Shown: positions 38,531-46,378, counted from the first letter of the stretch. The stretch is DNA of 64,000 nt from Tardiphaga alba (GCF_018279705.1 NZ_CP036498.1:2311001-2375000); one strand, 5' to 3'. The notes: generated from the sequence alone by a model not told the origin. Numbers and translations: made by a program.

Positions 38531-38847
38531 CAGATCCCGGCCGCATGAAGACGCGTCTCGTCATCGAGGCGCCCGTGGAGAGCGATGACGGGCAGGGTGG
38601 CGTGCTGCGCGGCTATGTGCCGGTCGCCACCGTGTGGGCCGCCGTGATGCCGGACAGCGTGCAGCATGGCGTCGAGGCCGATGCGGATGGCGCGGTGGTG
38701 CGGCTGCGCATCGTGCTGCGCAGTGGGCACGCGCTGTCGCTGCGGCATCGCCTGGTCGATGGCGACAGGATCTATCGCATCACGGCGCTGCGCGACAGCG
38801 CGGATCGCCGCTTCACCGAACTGCATGTGGACTATCGGATCACCTGA
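38527..38847 (+). CDS. GTA head closure/stopper protein (g7)
   Basis: Protein of 106 aa, beta-rich, matching head-tail adaptor (SPP1 gp16-like) proteins: RLVIEAPVESDDGQGG, VWAAVMP, HRLVDGDRIYRITALRDS and the closing ELHVDYRI. It closes the capsid after packaging. The start overlaps g6 by ATGA. Confidence 0.85.
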   Translation: MTDPGRMKTRLVIEAPVESDDGQGGVLRGYVPVATVWAAVMPDSVQHGVEADADGAVVRLRIVLRSGHALSLRHRLVDGDRIYRITALRDSADRRFTELHVDYRIT

Positions 38848-38862
38848 CACCGGGAGGGGATC

Positions 38863-39273
38863 ATGCCTGCTGCCCATGTCGCGCTGCGCGCGGCCATTCA
38901 TGCGGCGCTGAAAGCCGATACGGCGCTCATCGCCGCGCTCGGCGGCGCGCATGTGCATGACGAGGTGCCGCGCGATGCGGCCTTTCCCTATGTGACGCTC
39001 GGCGACGGTGGGATCAGCGACATCTCCACCGATGACGGCGATGTGCAGGAGCATCGGCTGGAGCTGCATGCGTGGTCGCGGCAGGGCGGCCACAAGGAGG
39101 CGCATGTGATCGCCGGCGCGCTGCTGGCGGCACTCGATGATGCGCCGCTGACGCCTTCCGGCCATCGGCTCGTCAATCTGCGATTTGCGGTGGCCGACAT
39201 CCGCCGCGAGCGTGACGGCCGCACCTATCACGCGGTGGTGCGGTTTCGCGCGGTCACCGAACCCTTGAGCTGA
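38863..39273 (+). CDS. GTA tail terminator protein, DUF3168 (g8)
   Basis: Protein of 136 aa of the DUF3168 family: ALRAAIHAALKADTALIAAL, PYVTLGDGGISDIS, VQEHRLELHAWSR and RRERDGRTYHAVVRFRAV. In siphophage-like particles this family caps the tail tube at the head interface. It starts 15 bases after g7. Confidence 0.88.
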   Translation: MPAAHVALRAAIHAALKADTALIAALGGAHVHDEVPRDAAFPYVTLGDGGISDISTDDGDVQEHRLELHAWSRQGGHKEAHVIAGALLAALDDAPLTPSGHRLVNLRFAVADIRRERDGRTYHAVVRFRAVTEPLS

Positions 39274-39284
39274 CGGAGCGCAAC

Positions 39285-39692
39285 ATGGCGGCACAGAAGG
39301 GCAAGGATCTGCTGCTCAAGATCCATAACGGCACCACCTATGTGACGGTGGCCGGGCTGCGCAGCCGGCGCATCGCGTTCAATGCGGAGCTGGTCGATAT
39401 CACCCATGCGGAGTCCGTCGATCGCTGGCGTGAATTGCTGGCGGGTGCCGGTGTGCGCCGCGCTTCGCTGTCCGGCCGCGGGCTGTTCAAGGACGGCGCA
39501 TCGGATGCGCTGGTGCGGCAGCAGTTCTTCGACGGGGTCATCGGCAACTGCCAGGTCGCGGTGCCGGATTTCGGCACCATCACCGGCCTGTTCCAGATCG
39601 CCAGCCTGGAATTCGCCGGCGAGCACAATGGCGAGGTGACGTTCGACATCGCGCTGGAGTCGGCGGGGTCGCTGACTTTCGTGGCGGCGTGA
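39285..39692 (+). CDS. GTA major tail tube protein (g9)
   Basis: Tail tube subunit of 135 aa of the TP901-1 major tail type: KGKDLLLKIHNGTTYVTVAG, a central AELVDITHAESVDRWRELLA, and FQIASLEFAGEHNGEVTFDI near the end. It polymerises into the tail tube. Strong ribosome binding site (ACGGAG) before the ATG. Confidence 0.9.
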   Translation: MAAQKGKDLLLKIHNGTTYVTVAGLRSRRIAFNAELVDITHAESVDRWRELLAGAGVRRASLSGRGLFKDGASDALVRQQFFDGVIGNCQVAVPDFGTITGLFQIASLEFAGEHNGEVTFDIALESAGSLTFVAA

Positions 39693-39696
39693 GGCG

Positions 39697-40020
39697 ATGC
39701 GCATGGCGAACCGACATCGCGGCGAAATCGCCGCAGAGATTGGCGGGCGGACACGCGTGCTGGTGCTGACGCTGGGTGCGCTGGCGGAGCTGGAAGCTGC
39801 GTTCGGCAGCGGCGATCTCGTCGCATTGGCCGAGCGTTTTGGAGCGGGCCGGCTGTCGGCGCGTGATCTCATCCGCATCATCGGCGCCGGGTTGCGCGGT
39901 GCCGGCGAAGCCATCGGGGATGACGAGGTGGCGGCGATGACCGCGGCCGGCGGCGCCGCGGGCTTTGTCGGCATCGCGGCGGAGCTGATCGCCGCGAGTT
40001 TCGGGGAGCAGGCGCCATGA
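39697..40020 (+). CDS. GTA g10 family tail assembly protein
   Basis: Protein of 107 aa of the GTA gp10 family: NRHRGEIAAEIGGRTRVLVL, LGALAELEAAFGSGDLVAL and RDLIRIIGAGLRGAGEAI. It is probably a tail assembly chaperone for the tape measure. The ATG at 39697 or 39703 is the start; the stop overlaps the next gene by 4 bases. Confidence 0.85.
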   Translation: MRMANRHRGEIAAEIGGRTRVLVLTLGALAELEAAFGSGDLVALAERFGAGRLSARDLIRIIGAGLRGAGEAIGDDEVAAMTAAGGAAGFVGIAAELIAASFGEQAP

Positions 40021-40229
40021 CGCCATTTCCGTGGGACCGCGCGATGCAGTTCGGCTTCGGCGTGCTGCGGCTGTCGCCAGATGCGTTCTGGCGCATGACG
40101 CCGCGCGAACTCGCCGCAGCAATGATCGCGGTGCAGGGGCCGGTGCCGGTCGCGATTGACCGTGCAGGGCTCGACGCCTTGATGCAGCAGTTTCCCGATC
40201 ACGAGGGCGCCGATGAGCGAGACGGATAA
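40017..40229 (+). CDS. GTA tail assembly chaperone, DUF2376 (g10.1)
   Basis: Protein of 70 aa with MQFGFGVLRLSPDAFWRMTP followed by RELAAAM, the pattern of rcc01693/DUF2376-type tail chaperones. It lies between g10 and the tape measure in the standard order, overlapping g10 by 4 bases and the tape-measure gene by 17. Confidence 0.85.
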   Translation: MTPFPWDRAMQFGFGVLRLSPDAFWRMTPRELAAAMIAVQGPVPVAIDRAGLDALMQQFPDHEGADERDG

Positions 40230-40587
40230 ATTCGAGACGGGGGTGGCCGATATGGACGGGCTCACGGCAGCCGCGAATGGTTTTGCGGCGACGATGACGC
40301 GGGCCTTCGGCCATTCGGTCAAGGCATTTGCCGCGGGCGGGGTAATCGGCACGCCGACCTATTTTCCGATCGCGGGGGGCACGGGCCTGGCCGGAGAGGC
40401 CGGGCCAGAGGCGATCATGCCGCTGCAGCGCGGCGCCGATGGCAGTCTTGGTGTGGCCGCGCAAAGCGGTGGCAACACGATCCATGTGCAGATCGCGACA
40501 CCCGATGCCGCAAGCTTTCGCAGGTCGGAGACCTATGTCACCGGCCAGATCGCCCGTGCGGTGGCGCGCGGGCAGCGCAATCTGTAG
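40213..40587 (+). CDS. GTA tail tape measure protein, internally shortened (g11)
   Basis: Protein of 124 aa. The N-terminal TAAANGFAATMTRAFGHSVK and the C-terminal FAAGGVIGTPTYFPIAGG, GLAGEAGPEAIMPLQRGADG and ARAVARGQRNL are standard for GTA g11. The helical middle that normally separates them is absent: the Ala/Gly-rich C-terminal part follows directly on the first helix. The RcGTA protein is about 219 aa. This looks like an in-frame internal deletion, and a shorter tape would imply a shorter tail or loss of function. Confidence 0.8.
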   Translation: MSETDKFETGVADMDGLTAAANGFAATMTRAFGHSVKAFAAGGVIGTPTYFPIAGGTGLAGEAGPEAIMPLQRGADGSLGVAAQSGGNTIHVQIATPDAASFRRSETYVTGQIARAVARGQRNL

Positions 40588-40599
40588 CGGAGCATTCCC

Positions 40600-41226
40600 A
40601 TGTCAGGCTTTCATGAGGTGCTGTTTCCGCTCGATATCGCGCTGAAGAGCGCGGGTGGGCCGGAGCGGCGCACCGAGATCGTGTCATTCGGCTCCGGCCG
40701 CGAAGAACGCAATGCGCGCTGGGCGCATTCGCGGCGGCGCTATGATGCGGGCTACGGCATCAAGACGCTGACGGCGCTGCGCAGCGCCGTCGCGTTTTTC
40801 GAGGAGCGACGCGGGCGGCTCCATGGCTTTCGCTGGCGCGACCGCCTCGATCAGATCTCGGGCATCGCGGGGATCACGCCGCTGGACCAGGGCATCGGGA
40901 CCGGCGATGGCGCGCGGAAAGCGTTTCAGCTGGTGAAGACCTATGGCAGCGCCTTCGCGCCATATCCGCGGCCGATCACCAAGCCGGTGACAGGCAGTGT
41001 ACGCGTTGCGGTGAACGGCCACGAACTGTCGTCGAGTGCATTCAGCTGCGATATGACCACCGGGCTGGTGACGCTGGTCGCTGCACCTGCGACCGGCGCT
41101 GCGGTGACCGCGGGCTTTCAGTTCGACGTGCCCGTGCGTTTCGACACCGACTATCTCGAAGTCGATCTCTCCGCCTTTGCGGCCGGCGCGATCCCGAAAA
41201 TCCCGGTGGTGGAGATCCGCCCATGA
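40600..41226 (+). CDS. GTA distal tail protein, DUF2460 (g12)
   Basis: Protein of 208 aa: FHEVLFPLDIALKSAGGPER, RRYDAGYGIKTLTALRSAVA, FFEERRGRLHGFRWRD and RPITKPVTGSVRV are diagnostic of DUF2460. It forms the distal tail ring connecting the tube with the baseplate. It overlaps g13 by 4 bases. Confidence 0.92.
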   Translation: MSGFHEVLFPLDIALKSAGGPERRTEIVSFGSGREERNARWAHSRRRYDAGYGIKTLTALRSAVAFFEERRGRLHGFRWRDRLDQISGIAGITPLDQGIGTGDGARKAFQLVKTYGSAFAPYPRPITKPVTGSVRVAVNGHELSSSAFSCDMTTGLVTLVAAPATGAAVTAGFQFDVPVRFDTDYLEVDLSAFAAGAIPKIPVVEIRP

Positions 41227-42125
41227 GGACGATCCCCGAAGCGTTGCAGATGAGGCTTGCAACGGGCGTCACGACAATGGCGCAGGCGTGGAAACTGACG
41301 CGGCGCGATGGCGTCGTGGCGGGATTCACTGATCACGATGATGATCTTGTCTTCGACAGCGTCACCTTTCGCGCCGGCACGGGCTTCGCGGCGTCTGAAG
41401 CGAGCAGCCGTTTCGACCTGTCGGTGGAGGGCGGCGACATCGCGGGCGCGTTCGATAGCGACGGGTTGAACGCGGATGATCTCGCGGCCGGCCGCTATGA
41501 TGCGGCGGAGATCGAAACCTGGCTGGTGGACTGGAGCGATGTCACGTTGCGTGTCCTCACCGCGCGAAGCCTGCTCGGCGAGGTCAAGCGCGAGGGCATC
41601 GCCTTCGTTGCGGAGCTGCGTGGCATGGCTGATTTATTGTCGCAGGAAAGCGGGCGGCTGTTCACAGCGACATGCGGCGCCGATCTCGGTGATGGCCGCT
41701 GCCGTGTGGTGTTGTCCAATCCATTGCTTGCGGGGGAAGGCACCGTGACGGCGTTGTCGAGCTCGTCGACCTTCGTGGTTGCAGGGCTCGCCAGTTTCGA
41801 TAGCGGGCTGTTCACGTCGGGCCGCTTGCGCTGGAGCAGCGGCGGCAATGCCGGCCTGGCCACCGAGGTCAAGCAGCATCGCGTTGAAGACGACGAGGTC
41901 GTGTTGCGGCTGTGGCAGACGATGCCGGAGCCGGTCGAGATCGGCGATGCCTTCACTATCACCGCCGGCTGCGACAAGACGCTGGCGACCTGCCGCGATC
42001 GCTTCGCCAATGTCGCGAATTTTCGCGGCTTCCCGCATATCCCCGGCAATGATTTCATCCTGAGCTATCCGCTTCCGGGCGCGCTGTCCGACGGCAGCGG
42101 CGGTTCGCTGTTCGGCGCAGCGTAG
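41223..42125 (+). CDS. GTA tail hub protein, DUF2163 (g13)
   Basis: Protein of 300 aa with the two-part DUF2163 architecture. The N-terminal part has TMAQAWKLTRRDGVVAGFTD and FDSVTFRAGTGF. The C-terminal part has TCGADLGDGRC and the FTITAGCDKTLATCRDRFAN segment, with conserved cysteines that bind an Fe-S cluster or zinc in related hub proteins. It overlaps g12 by ATGA. It normally leads directly into the NlpC/P60 gene; here 2.8 kb of other genes intervene. Confidence 0.92.
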   Translation: MRTIPEALQMRLATGVTTMAQAWKLTRRDGVVAGFTDHDDDLVFDSVTFRAGTGFAASEASSRFDLSVEGGDIAGAFDSDGLNADDLAAGRYDAAEIETWLVDWSDVTLRVLTARSLLGEVKREGIAFVAELRGMADLLSQESGRLFTATCGADLGDGRCRVVLSNPLLAGEGTVTALSSSSTFVVAGLASFDSGLFTSGRLRWSSGGNAGLATEVKQHRVEDDEVVLRLWQTMPEPVEIGDAFTITAGCDKTLATCRDRFANVANFRGFPHIPGNDFILSYPLPGALSDGSGGSLFGAA

Positions 42126-42129
42126 GCAA

Positions 42130-42258
42130 TCAATCGCCCGCAGACAGCATGGCCGGCGCGGGCTCGTGCGCGACATCGGCGATCTTGAGAATGGCGAAGC
42201 CGTGGGCAGTGAGGAAACAGACGGTAACGATCAGGTAGAACAGGTGGCGCAACGGCAT
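42130..42258 (-). CDS. Small single-pass membrane protein
   Basis: Protein of 42 aa, MPLRHLFYLIVTVCFLTAHG followed by FAILKIADVAHEPAPAMLSAGD. One membrane helix sits at the N-terminus. GGAG lies about 13 bases upstream. It ends 4 bases from the convergent g13 stop. No family is recognised; coding is supported by its clean hydrophobic pattern. Confidence 0.45.
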   Translation of the reverse strand: MPLRHLFYLIVTVCFLTAHGFAILKIADVAHEPAPAMLSAGD

Positions 42259-42365
42259 CGACGACGATCTCCGGACGAGGTGACTCGTGGGACCATTGCG
42301 GGATCCGCTCGCGCGATCGTCGTTCGATCGATGGAGGCGGCATCACATCCGCGTGCAATGTGTGG

Positions 42366-43553
42366 TCAGGCAATCAGCGGCGTGCTGTAGCCGGCAAACA
42401 GTTTGACGAGATCGGCCTGCCGCGTCGCACCGGTCTTTTCGAACAACCGGCCGAGATGCGTCTTGATGGTGGTTTCGGCCACGCCGAGTGCTGCGGCCAC
42501 ATCGGGCACGCCACCGACCTCGACGATGGCGAGCAGCACGCGCAATTCGGATGGTGTCAGCTTGAAGGCCTTGCTGATTACTTCCGGCGGCGATGCGACG
42601 GAGAGCTCGGCCTTGCGCACGAACAAAGCTGCAGCGGCGCTGCGCGTCAGGCCGGCGTCGCGGCGGGCACCCGATGTCAGCGGGAGGAGGTGGGCGAGAT
42701 AGCGCGTTTCGTCCTGGCCCATGAGCGGGACCGCAATGCCGCGGGTGCCGAGTGCCTCATCGCCTTGGGCCGCAGCGGCATAGGCATCGCGCAAGGTGCG
42801 GTCTGCCTGACCGTCGGCGGCAACGAGACGCCCCGATACGGCACGCAGGATATCGGCGCTGTCGAGCAAAGCATGTCCGGCCGCATTGGCGTGAACGATA
42901 CGGCCCTGCGAGCTGACGAGAAACAGGCCGACGCTCAGCCCGTCGAGCGTATCGGCCAGCGTGGCCGCTTCGCTCGTCTTCAGATCGAAAATGCGGCCGA
43001 TCATGACGGCGCGGCGAATATGCGGTGCCAGCAGTCGCAGCCGGTGGCGCGCGGCATCATCTGCGACGCCGTCGCGGACATGGCGGAAGACGCCGAACAT
43101 GGCGACATTGGTCACCGATTTGTCGAGCACCGTGCTGAGGCAATCCACCAGCCCCTGTGGCTGCGCCCATTCGCGATAGAATCGGGTCTCGGTGAAATCG
43201 CTGAAAGGCAGGACATCCTCGATGCCGATGGGTTCATCGACCTCGGCAAAGAATTGCCCGGTGGTGGTGGGATCGAAAGCGACATATTTGCTGAAGTAGG
43301 AGTCCTGATATTCCTGCGCGATTCCGATGACGTGATGGGCGTGGCCGGACGGCAGCGCTGCATTCTTGGTGTAGAGACTGGCGCCAATGCCGCCGACGAA
43401 CTGCATGGCCTTTTCGATCACGCCGGTCCACGACGATGAATCGAGGACGGTGTCATACACGCACCCGATCAGGTCGCTGAGATCCTGACTGCTGTCGCCG
43501 AGTTCAGGCGACATGAGACGAGCGGCGATGGGCCAGAGCGAAGTCACGGGCAT
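42366..43553 (-). CDS. LuxR-family transcriptional regulator
   Basis: DNA-binding regulator of 395 aa. The C-terminal GerE/LuxR HTH is clear: FKLTPSELRVLLAIVEVGG, then VAAALGVAETTIKTHLGRLF and KTGATRQADLVKLFAGY. The long N-terminal part has a PAS-like or GAF-like sensor region (about 195-300, DGLSVGLFLVSSQGRIVHAN) without an autoinducer-binding signature. ATG 43553 is preceded by AGGGA; ATG 43514 is an alternative. An 18-base perfect palindrome lies 24 bases upstream and may be its own operator. Confidence 0.85.
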   Translation of the reverse strand: MPVTSLWPIAARLMSPELGDSSQDLSDLIGCVYDTVLDSSSWTGVIEKAMQFVGGIGASLYTKNAALPSGHAHHVIGIAQEYQDSYFSKYVAFDPTTTGQFFAEVDEPIGIEDVLPFSDFTETRFYREWAQPQGLVDCLSTVLDKSVTNVAMFGVFRHVRDGVADDAARHRLRLLAPHIRRAVMIGRIFDLKTSEAATLADTLDGLSVGLFLVSSQGRIVHANAAGHALLDSADILRAVSGRLVAADGQADRTLRDAYAAAAQGDEALGTRGIAVPLMGQDETRYLAHLLPLTSGARRDAGLTRSAAAALFVRKAELSVASPPEVISKAFKLTPSELRVLLAIVEVGGVPDVAAALGVAETTIKTHLGRLFEKTGATRQADLVKLFAGYSTPLIA

Positions 43554-43576
43554 GGTCCCTGGATAGCTGCCTGGAT

Positions 43577-43594
43577 ATCGCGACCGGTCGCGAT
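43577..43594 (-). promoter_or_regulatory. Perfect 18-base palindrome, candidate operator of the LuxR-type gene
   Basis: ATCGCGACCGGTCGCGAT reads the same on both strands. It lies 24-41 bases upstream of the LuxR-type start, in the leader or promoter. This suggests binding of a dimeric regulator, most simply autoregulation. Confidence 0.45.
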
Positions 43595-43782
43595 GTTGCG
43601 ACATCACATGACGTCGCTGCAGCAAGTGTCCGGACGATAGGGGGCTTCGCGCTGCGCGTCGTGGCTGGACACGCAAAAAGTGTAGTTGTGTGTATAAAAT
43701 ATTTCCCGGTGTGGATGGGGAATAATTCGTCCGGCGTGGACATCTGCATCTTCTCAGGTCTGATAAAAATTGGCCCGATAAC

Positions 43783-43813
43783 AAAATGACGGCGCTGCGG
43801 GCGCCGTCATTTT
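43783..43813 (-). terminator. Strong (possibly bidirectional) intrinsic terminator
   Basis: A perfect 13-base stem AAAATGACGGCGC/GCGCCGTCATTTT with a 5-base loop carries T runs on both sides. It lies 27 bases beyond the stop of the minus-strand DUF3455 gene and is placed to end that transcript. Confidence 0.8.
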
Positions 43814-43839
43814 GAATTGAATGCGAAACTGTTGCCGTT

Positions 43840-44358
43840 TCAGTCTTTGCGCAGGAATGCGTAGTCGGCGGAGTAGGGGACGTTGAGCAGCTGGCCCGCC
43901 TCCTCACATCGGCCACTTGCAACGCCGCCTGAGGTGTTGATGCGCTGGATGACATCGACATGCGCAAGCTTGCCGTCGCCGCGATTGACGGTGACAGCGA
44001 GCTTCAGCCACTGGATATCGCCAGCGGTCTTGCCCGGCGCACGCCCCACCGGTTTGGCCGCGACGATGCTTCCATCACTCAGTTCCCAGCGCGGTCCGGC
44101 ATAGTGACGGCCGACCGTGAGACCATCGGCGAACAGGCTCGCCGTCGGTTCGCGAAACACCCAGGACAGTTGCTTGTCGGCGTCGGCCGTGCATTCGTAA
44201 ATCTGCGTGCCTTCGGCATGATAGATCGCGACGATGGTAGCGTCGGGCTCGGCGATGCTTTGCGGCACCTGTGCAGACGCAGTGGCGGATAGCGCGATCA
44301 GCGGGGCCACAACCGCAAGGCTTGTTCGGATCATAGGCATGTTCATGTTTATGTTCAT
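43840..44358 (-). CDS. DUF3455-like secreted protein
   Basis: Protein of 172 aa with a signal peptide (TSLAVVAPLIALSATASA) and the DUF3455 pattern: GTQIYECTAD, WVFREPTASLF, GRHYAGPRWELSDGS, GDIQWLKLAV and ASGRCEEAGQLLNVPYSADY. The function is unknown; the protein is exported. GGAGATC just before the ATG at 44358 fixes the start. It follows the GFA gene by 17 bases on the same strand and ends at a strong terminator. Confidence 0.8.
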   Translation of the reverse strand: MNINMNMPMIRTSLAVVAPLIALSATASAQVPQSIAEPDATIVAIYHAEGTQIYECTADADKQLSWVFREPTASLFADGLTVGRHYAGPRWELSDGSIVAAKPVGRAPGKTAGDIQWLKLAVTVNRGDGKLAHVDVIQRINTSGGVASGRCEEAGQLLNVPYSADYAFLRKD

Positions 44359-44375
44359 GGGGGATCTCCTGTGCA

Positions 44376-44798
44376 TCATTCGGCAATGGCTTCGCCGGAG
44401 CCACCGAGCTCCGCCGGAAAATCTTTCAGCTTCGGCAGGCCGTCCTTCATCGGCAGCACGGTCTCGGCATAGTTCACATGCACGACCGGCTCGAAATGCA
44501 GGGTCGGGATCGTCGCCGTGAAAACATCGACCAGGCCGAAGGGCGGATGATTGGTCATCAGGTGGCCGCCGCATTTGGCGCAATATTGCCGCTGGCTGAG
44601 CTCGCCTTTCTGGAATGTCGCGATGTGTTCCGCACCGGAGGTGACGCGCACGGCAGATGGTTGCCACAGGCTGAAAGCGTTCACCGGTCCGCCCGACCAG
44701 GAACGACACGAACTGCAGTGACAATAGCCCATGGCTTCGGGCGCACCGCTGACCTCGATCTCCACTGCACCACAAAAGCACTTGCCGTTATGCGTCAT
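44376..44798 (-). CDS. GFA/CENP-V-family zinc protein
   Basis: Protein of 140 aa of the glutathione-dependent formaldehyde-activating (GFA)-like family. Zinc-binding cysteines are in GKCFCGAVEIEVSG, MGYCHCSSCRSWSGG and QYCAKCGGHL. Most members are not true formaldehyde enzymes and their substrates are unknown. Start chosen at 44798 (MTHNGKCFCG); the frame is open to 44840. It forms an operon with the DUF3455 gene. Confidence 0.87.
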   Translation of the reverse strand: MTHNGKCFCGAVEIEVSGAPEAMGYCHCSSCRSWSGGPVNAFSLWQPSAVRVTSGAEHIATFQKGELSQRQYCAKCGGHLMTNHPPFGLVDVFTATIPTLHFEPVVHVNYAETVLPMKDGLPKLKDFPAELGGSGEAIAE

Positions 44799-44971
44799 CG
44801 TTCTCGTTTCCTTTGATTTGATCGCCATGGCTCTCGTCATGGGCGAGAGCGGCGGGCGCTTCGCTAGCAGAGGGTGGAAAGACGTGGCGTCCTTCGATCG
44901 GACGAGACGGCATCACGAGATATGTCGGCGCAGATGACGTAATGCGCAGGACGCGACACCGCAGGAAAGCG

Positions 44972-45454
44972 ATGATGGACCTTCTCACGCGCGCCGCGGT
45001 GGTTGACGAGGCGCGAAGCTGGATCGGCACGCCGTATCGTCATCAGGCATCGGTGAAAGGCATCGGCTGCGATTGCCTGGGACTAATTCGCGGCGTCTGG
45101 CGCAACTGCCTGGGCGAGGAACCGGAAGTGCCGCCGCCTTACGCGCCGGACTGGGCCGAAGCGCGCAGCGAAGAAACGCTGGCGCGCGCGGCGCATCGGC
45201 ATCTCGTCGCGATCGATCCCGCTGCGTTCGAGGCCGGCGACGTGCTGCTGTTTCGATGGCGCACTGGCTGCGTGGCGAAACACGCGGCTATCGCGAGTGG
45301 GGACGCCACCATGATCCACGCCCATGACGGCGCCGCGGTATGCGAAGTCGCACTCGCGCCGTGGTGGCGACGGCGGCTGGCTTTTGCATTTCGATTTCCC
45401 AAAACCGCTGAAACGACTTGTTTCCGTCCGGCACGCAAAGGTAGCGTCCGGTAG
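44972..45454 (+). CDS. GTA NlpC/P60-family peptidase (g14)
   Basis: Cell-wall peptidase of 160 aa of the phage tail type: ARSWIGTPYRHQ, catalytic Cys in GCDCLGLIRG (about 33-42), His104 in CVAKHAAIASG and a third position in MIHAHDG. It probably cleaves peptidoglycan of the recipient at the tail tip. CAGGAAAG precedes the ATG at 44972. In known GTAs it directly follows g13 and precedes the megatron gene; here both junctions carry extra genes. Confidence 0.9.
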   Translation: MMDLLTRAAVVDEARSWIGTPYRHQASVKGIGCDCLGLIRGVWRNCLGEEPEVPPPYAPDWAEARSEETLARAAHRHLVAIDPAAFEAGDVLLFRWRTGCVAKHAAIASGDATMIHAHDGAAVCEVALAPWWRRRLAFAFRFPKTAETTCFRPARKGSVR

Positions 45455-45487
45455 CGATACACCCTTCCTCGCCTTCTGCAAGTATTG

Positions 45488-45515
45488 TTGACATGTGTCA
45501 ACGGTGTCTTATGAT
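45488..45515 (+). promoter_or_regulatory. Promoter with overlapping inverted repeat (candidate operator)
   Basis: TTGACA (45488-45493), a 16-base spacer and TATGAT (45510-45515) form a near-consensus sigma-70 promoter. The -35 box is one arm of an inverted repeat, TTGACA-TG-TGTCAA (45488-45501), so a bound dimer would block RNA polymerase. It drives the two-gene module that follows, whose second product has an HTH-like region. Confidence 0.65.
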
Positions 45516-45527
45516 TGGAGTACGTCC

Positions 45528-45764
45528 GTGGTCAGGCCGACCCATACCAGCAAGGAGGTCGAGGCAGCCATTTGCCATGCGGAATCCATGGGGTGGCGGT
45601 TTCGGAAAATGGGTCATTGGGGCCGGTTGTTTTGTGAACACGCGGACCGGGACGGATGCGCACAGCAGGTGAACGGAACGCCGAGAAATGCCGAAAACCA
45701 TGCGAAGCAGATTCGACGGGCCGTCGAGCGATGCCCGCACCAGCGCGAGCGGGGGCAAACATGA
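45528..45764 (+). CDS. HicA-like small protein of a two-gene module
   Basis: Protein of 78 aa. A SKEVEAAICHAESMGWRFRK start followed by MGHWGRLFCEHAD and NAENHAKQIRRAVERC resembles the dsRBD-like HicA fold, with a His at the position of the HicA active residue. The match to HicA is weak, and extra cysteines suggest a subfamily. The GTG at 45528 is chosen: it lies just after the promoter and has GGAG 7 bases upstream. It overlaps the next gene by ATGA. Confidence 0.55.
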   Translation: MVRPTHTSKEVEAAICHAESMGWRFRKMGHWGRLFCEHADRDGCAQQVNGTPRNAENHAKQIRRAVERCPHQRERGQT

Positions 45765-46306
45765 AGACATTTGAATTCAGCATCGTGGCGTCCGGCGTCG
45801 ATCCCGCAGCTGAGGATTTCGGTGATCGTTTCTACGATGCCGGATGCGATGACGCGCTGGTGGCGTTCCAGAAGGGGCACACGATCATCGACTTTGCCCG
45901 CGAGGCGGATTCGCTGGCGCATGCCATTGCGTCCGCGGTCGAGAACGTGGTCGCTGCTGGCGCTGTCGTCGATCGGATCGAGCCCGATCCGTTGGTGAAC
46001 TTGTCAGACATTGCCGGGCGTACTGCACTGACGCGCGCTGCCATCTCAAAATATGCAAATGCCGTGGGGGCAAAGCGCTTTCCCGCGCCGGTCGCACGCG
46101 TGACGTCTGATACGCCTTTATGGGACTGGGCCGAAGTGGCCGGCTGGATGGTTTCGTATAAGGGACTTCCTGCTGACACCGCGGTCGAAGCAGGTGTGGT
46201 GAAAGAAGCGAACCGTGCGATCGAGCGTGGAGAGAAGCATCTTCGCAAGCGCCTGCTGGAGCGGGCTGAGCGTGATCGTGCGATGTTTGCAAAGAAGGCT
46301 GGTTGA
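45761..46306 (+). CDS. HTH-containing partner of the HicA-like protein
   Basis: Protein of 181 aa. The N-terminal part (about 1-75: FEFSIVASGVDPAAEDFGDR, DALVAFQKGHTIIDF) resembles the HicB-like domain. It is followed by a helix-turn-helix region (NLSDIAGRTALTRAAISKYA) and LWDWAEVAGWM. A charged C-terminal helix ends the protein. It is translationally coupled to the small upstream gene. By analogy with HicAB it may be an antitoxin/repressor binding the repeat in its own promoter; this is not shown. Confidence 0.6.
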   Translation: MKTFEFSIVASGVDPAAEDFGDRFYDAGCDDALVAFQKGHTIIDFAREADSLAHAIASAVENVVAAGAVVDRIEPDPLVNLSDIAGRTALTRAAISKYANAVGAKRFPAPVARVTSDTPLWDWAEVAGWMVSYKGLPADTAVEAGVVKEANRAIERGEKHLRKRLLERAERDRAMFAKKAG

Positions 46307-46347
46307 ACGCAGCGTCCTTGTGCTGAATGCCAGATACGGATGACTGC

Positions 46348-46378
46348 AGAGCCCCGGCGTGCCGGGGCTCTTTGCATT
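46348..46378 (+). terminator. Intrinsic terminator between the HicA-like module and g15
   Basis: An 11-base GC-rich stem AGAGCCCCGGC/GCCGGGGCTCT with a 2-base centre is followed by TTGCATTT. It lies about 40 bases after the HTH gene and 26 bases before the g15 start. It probably ends the module transcript and separates g15 from g14. Confidence 0.75.
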
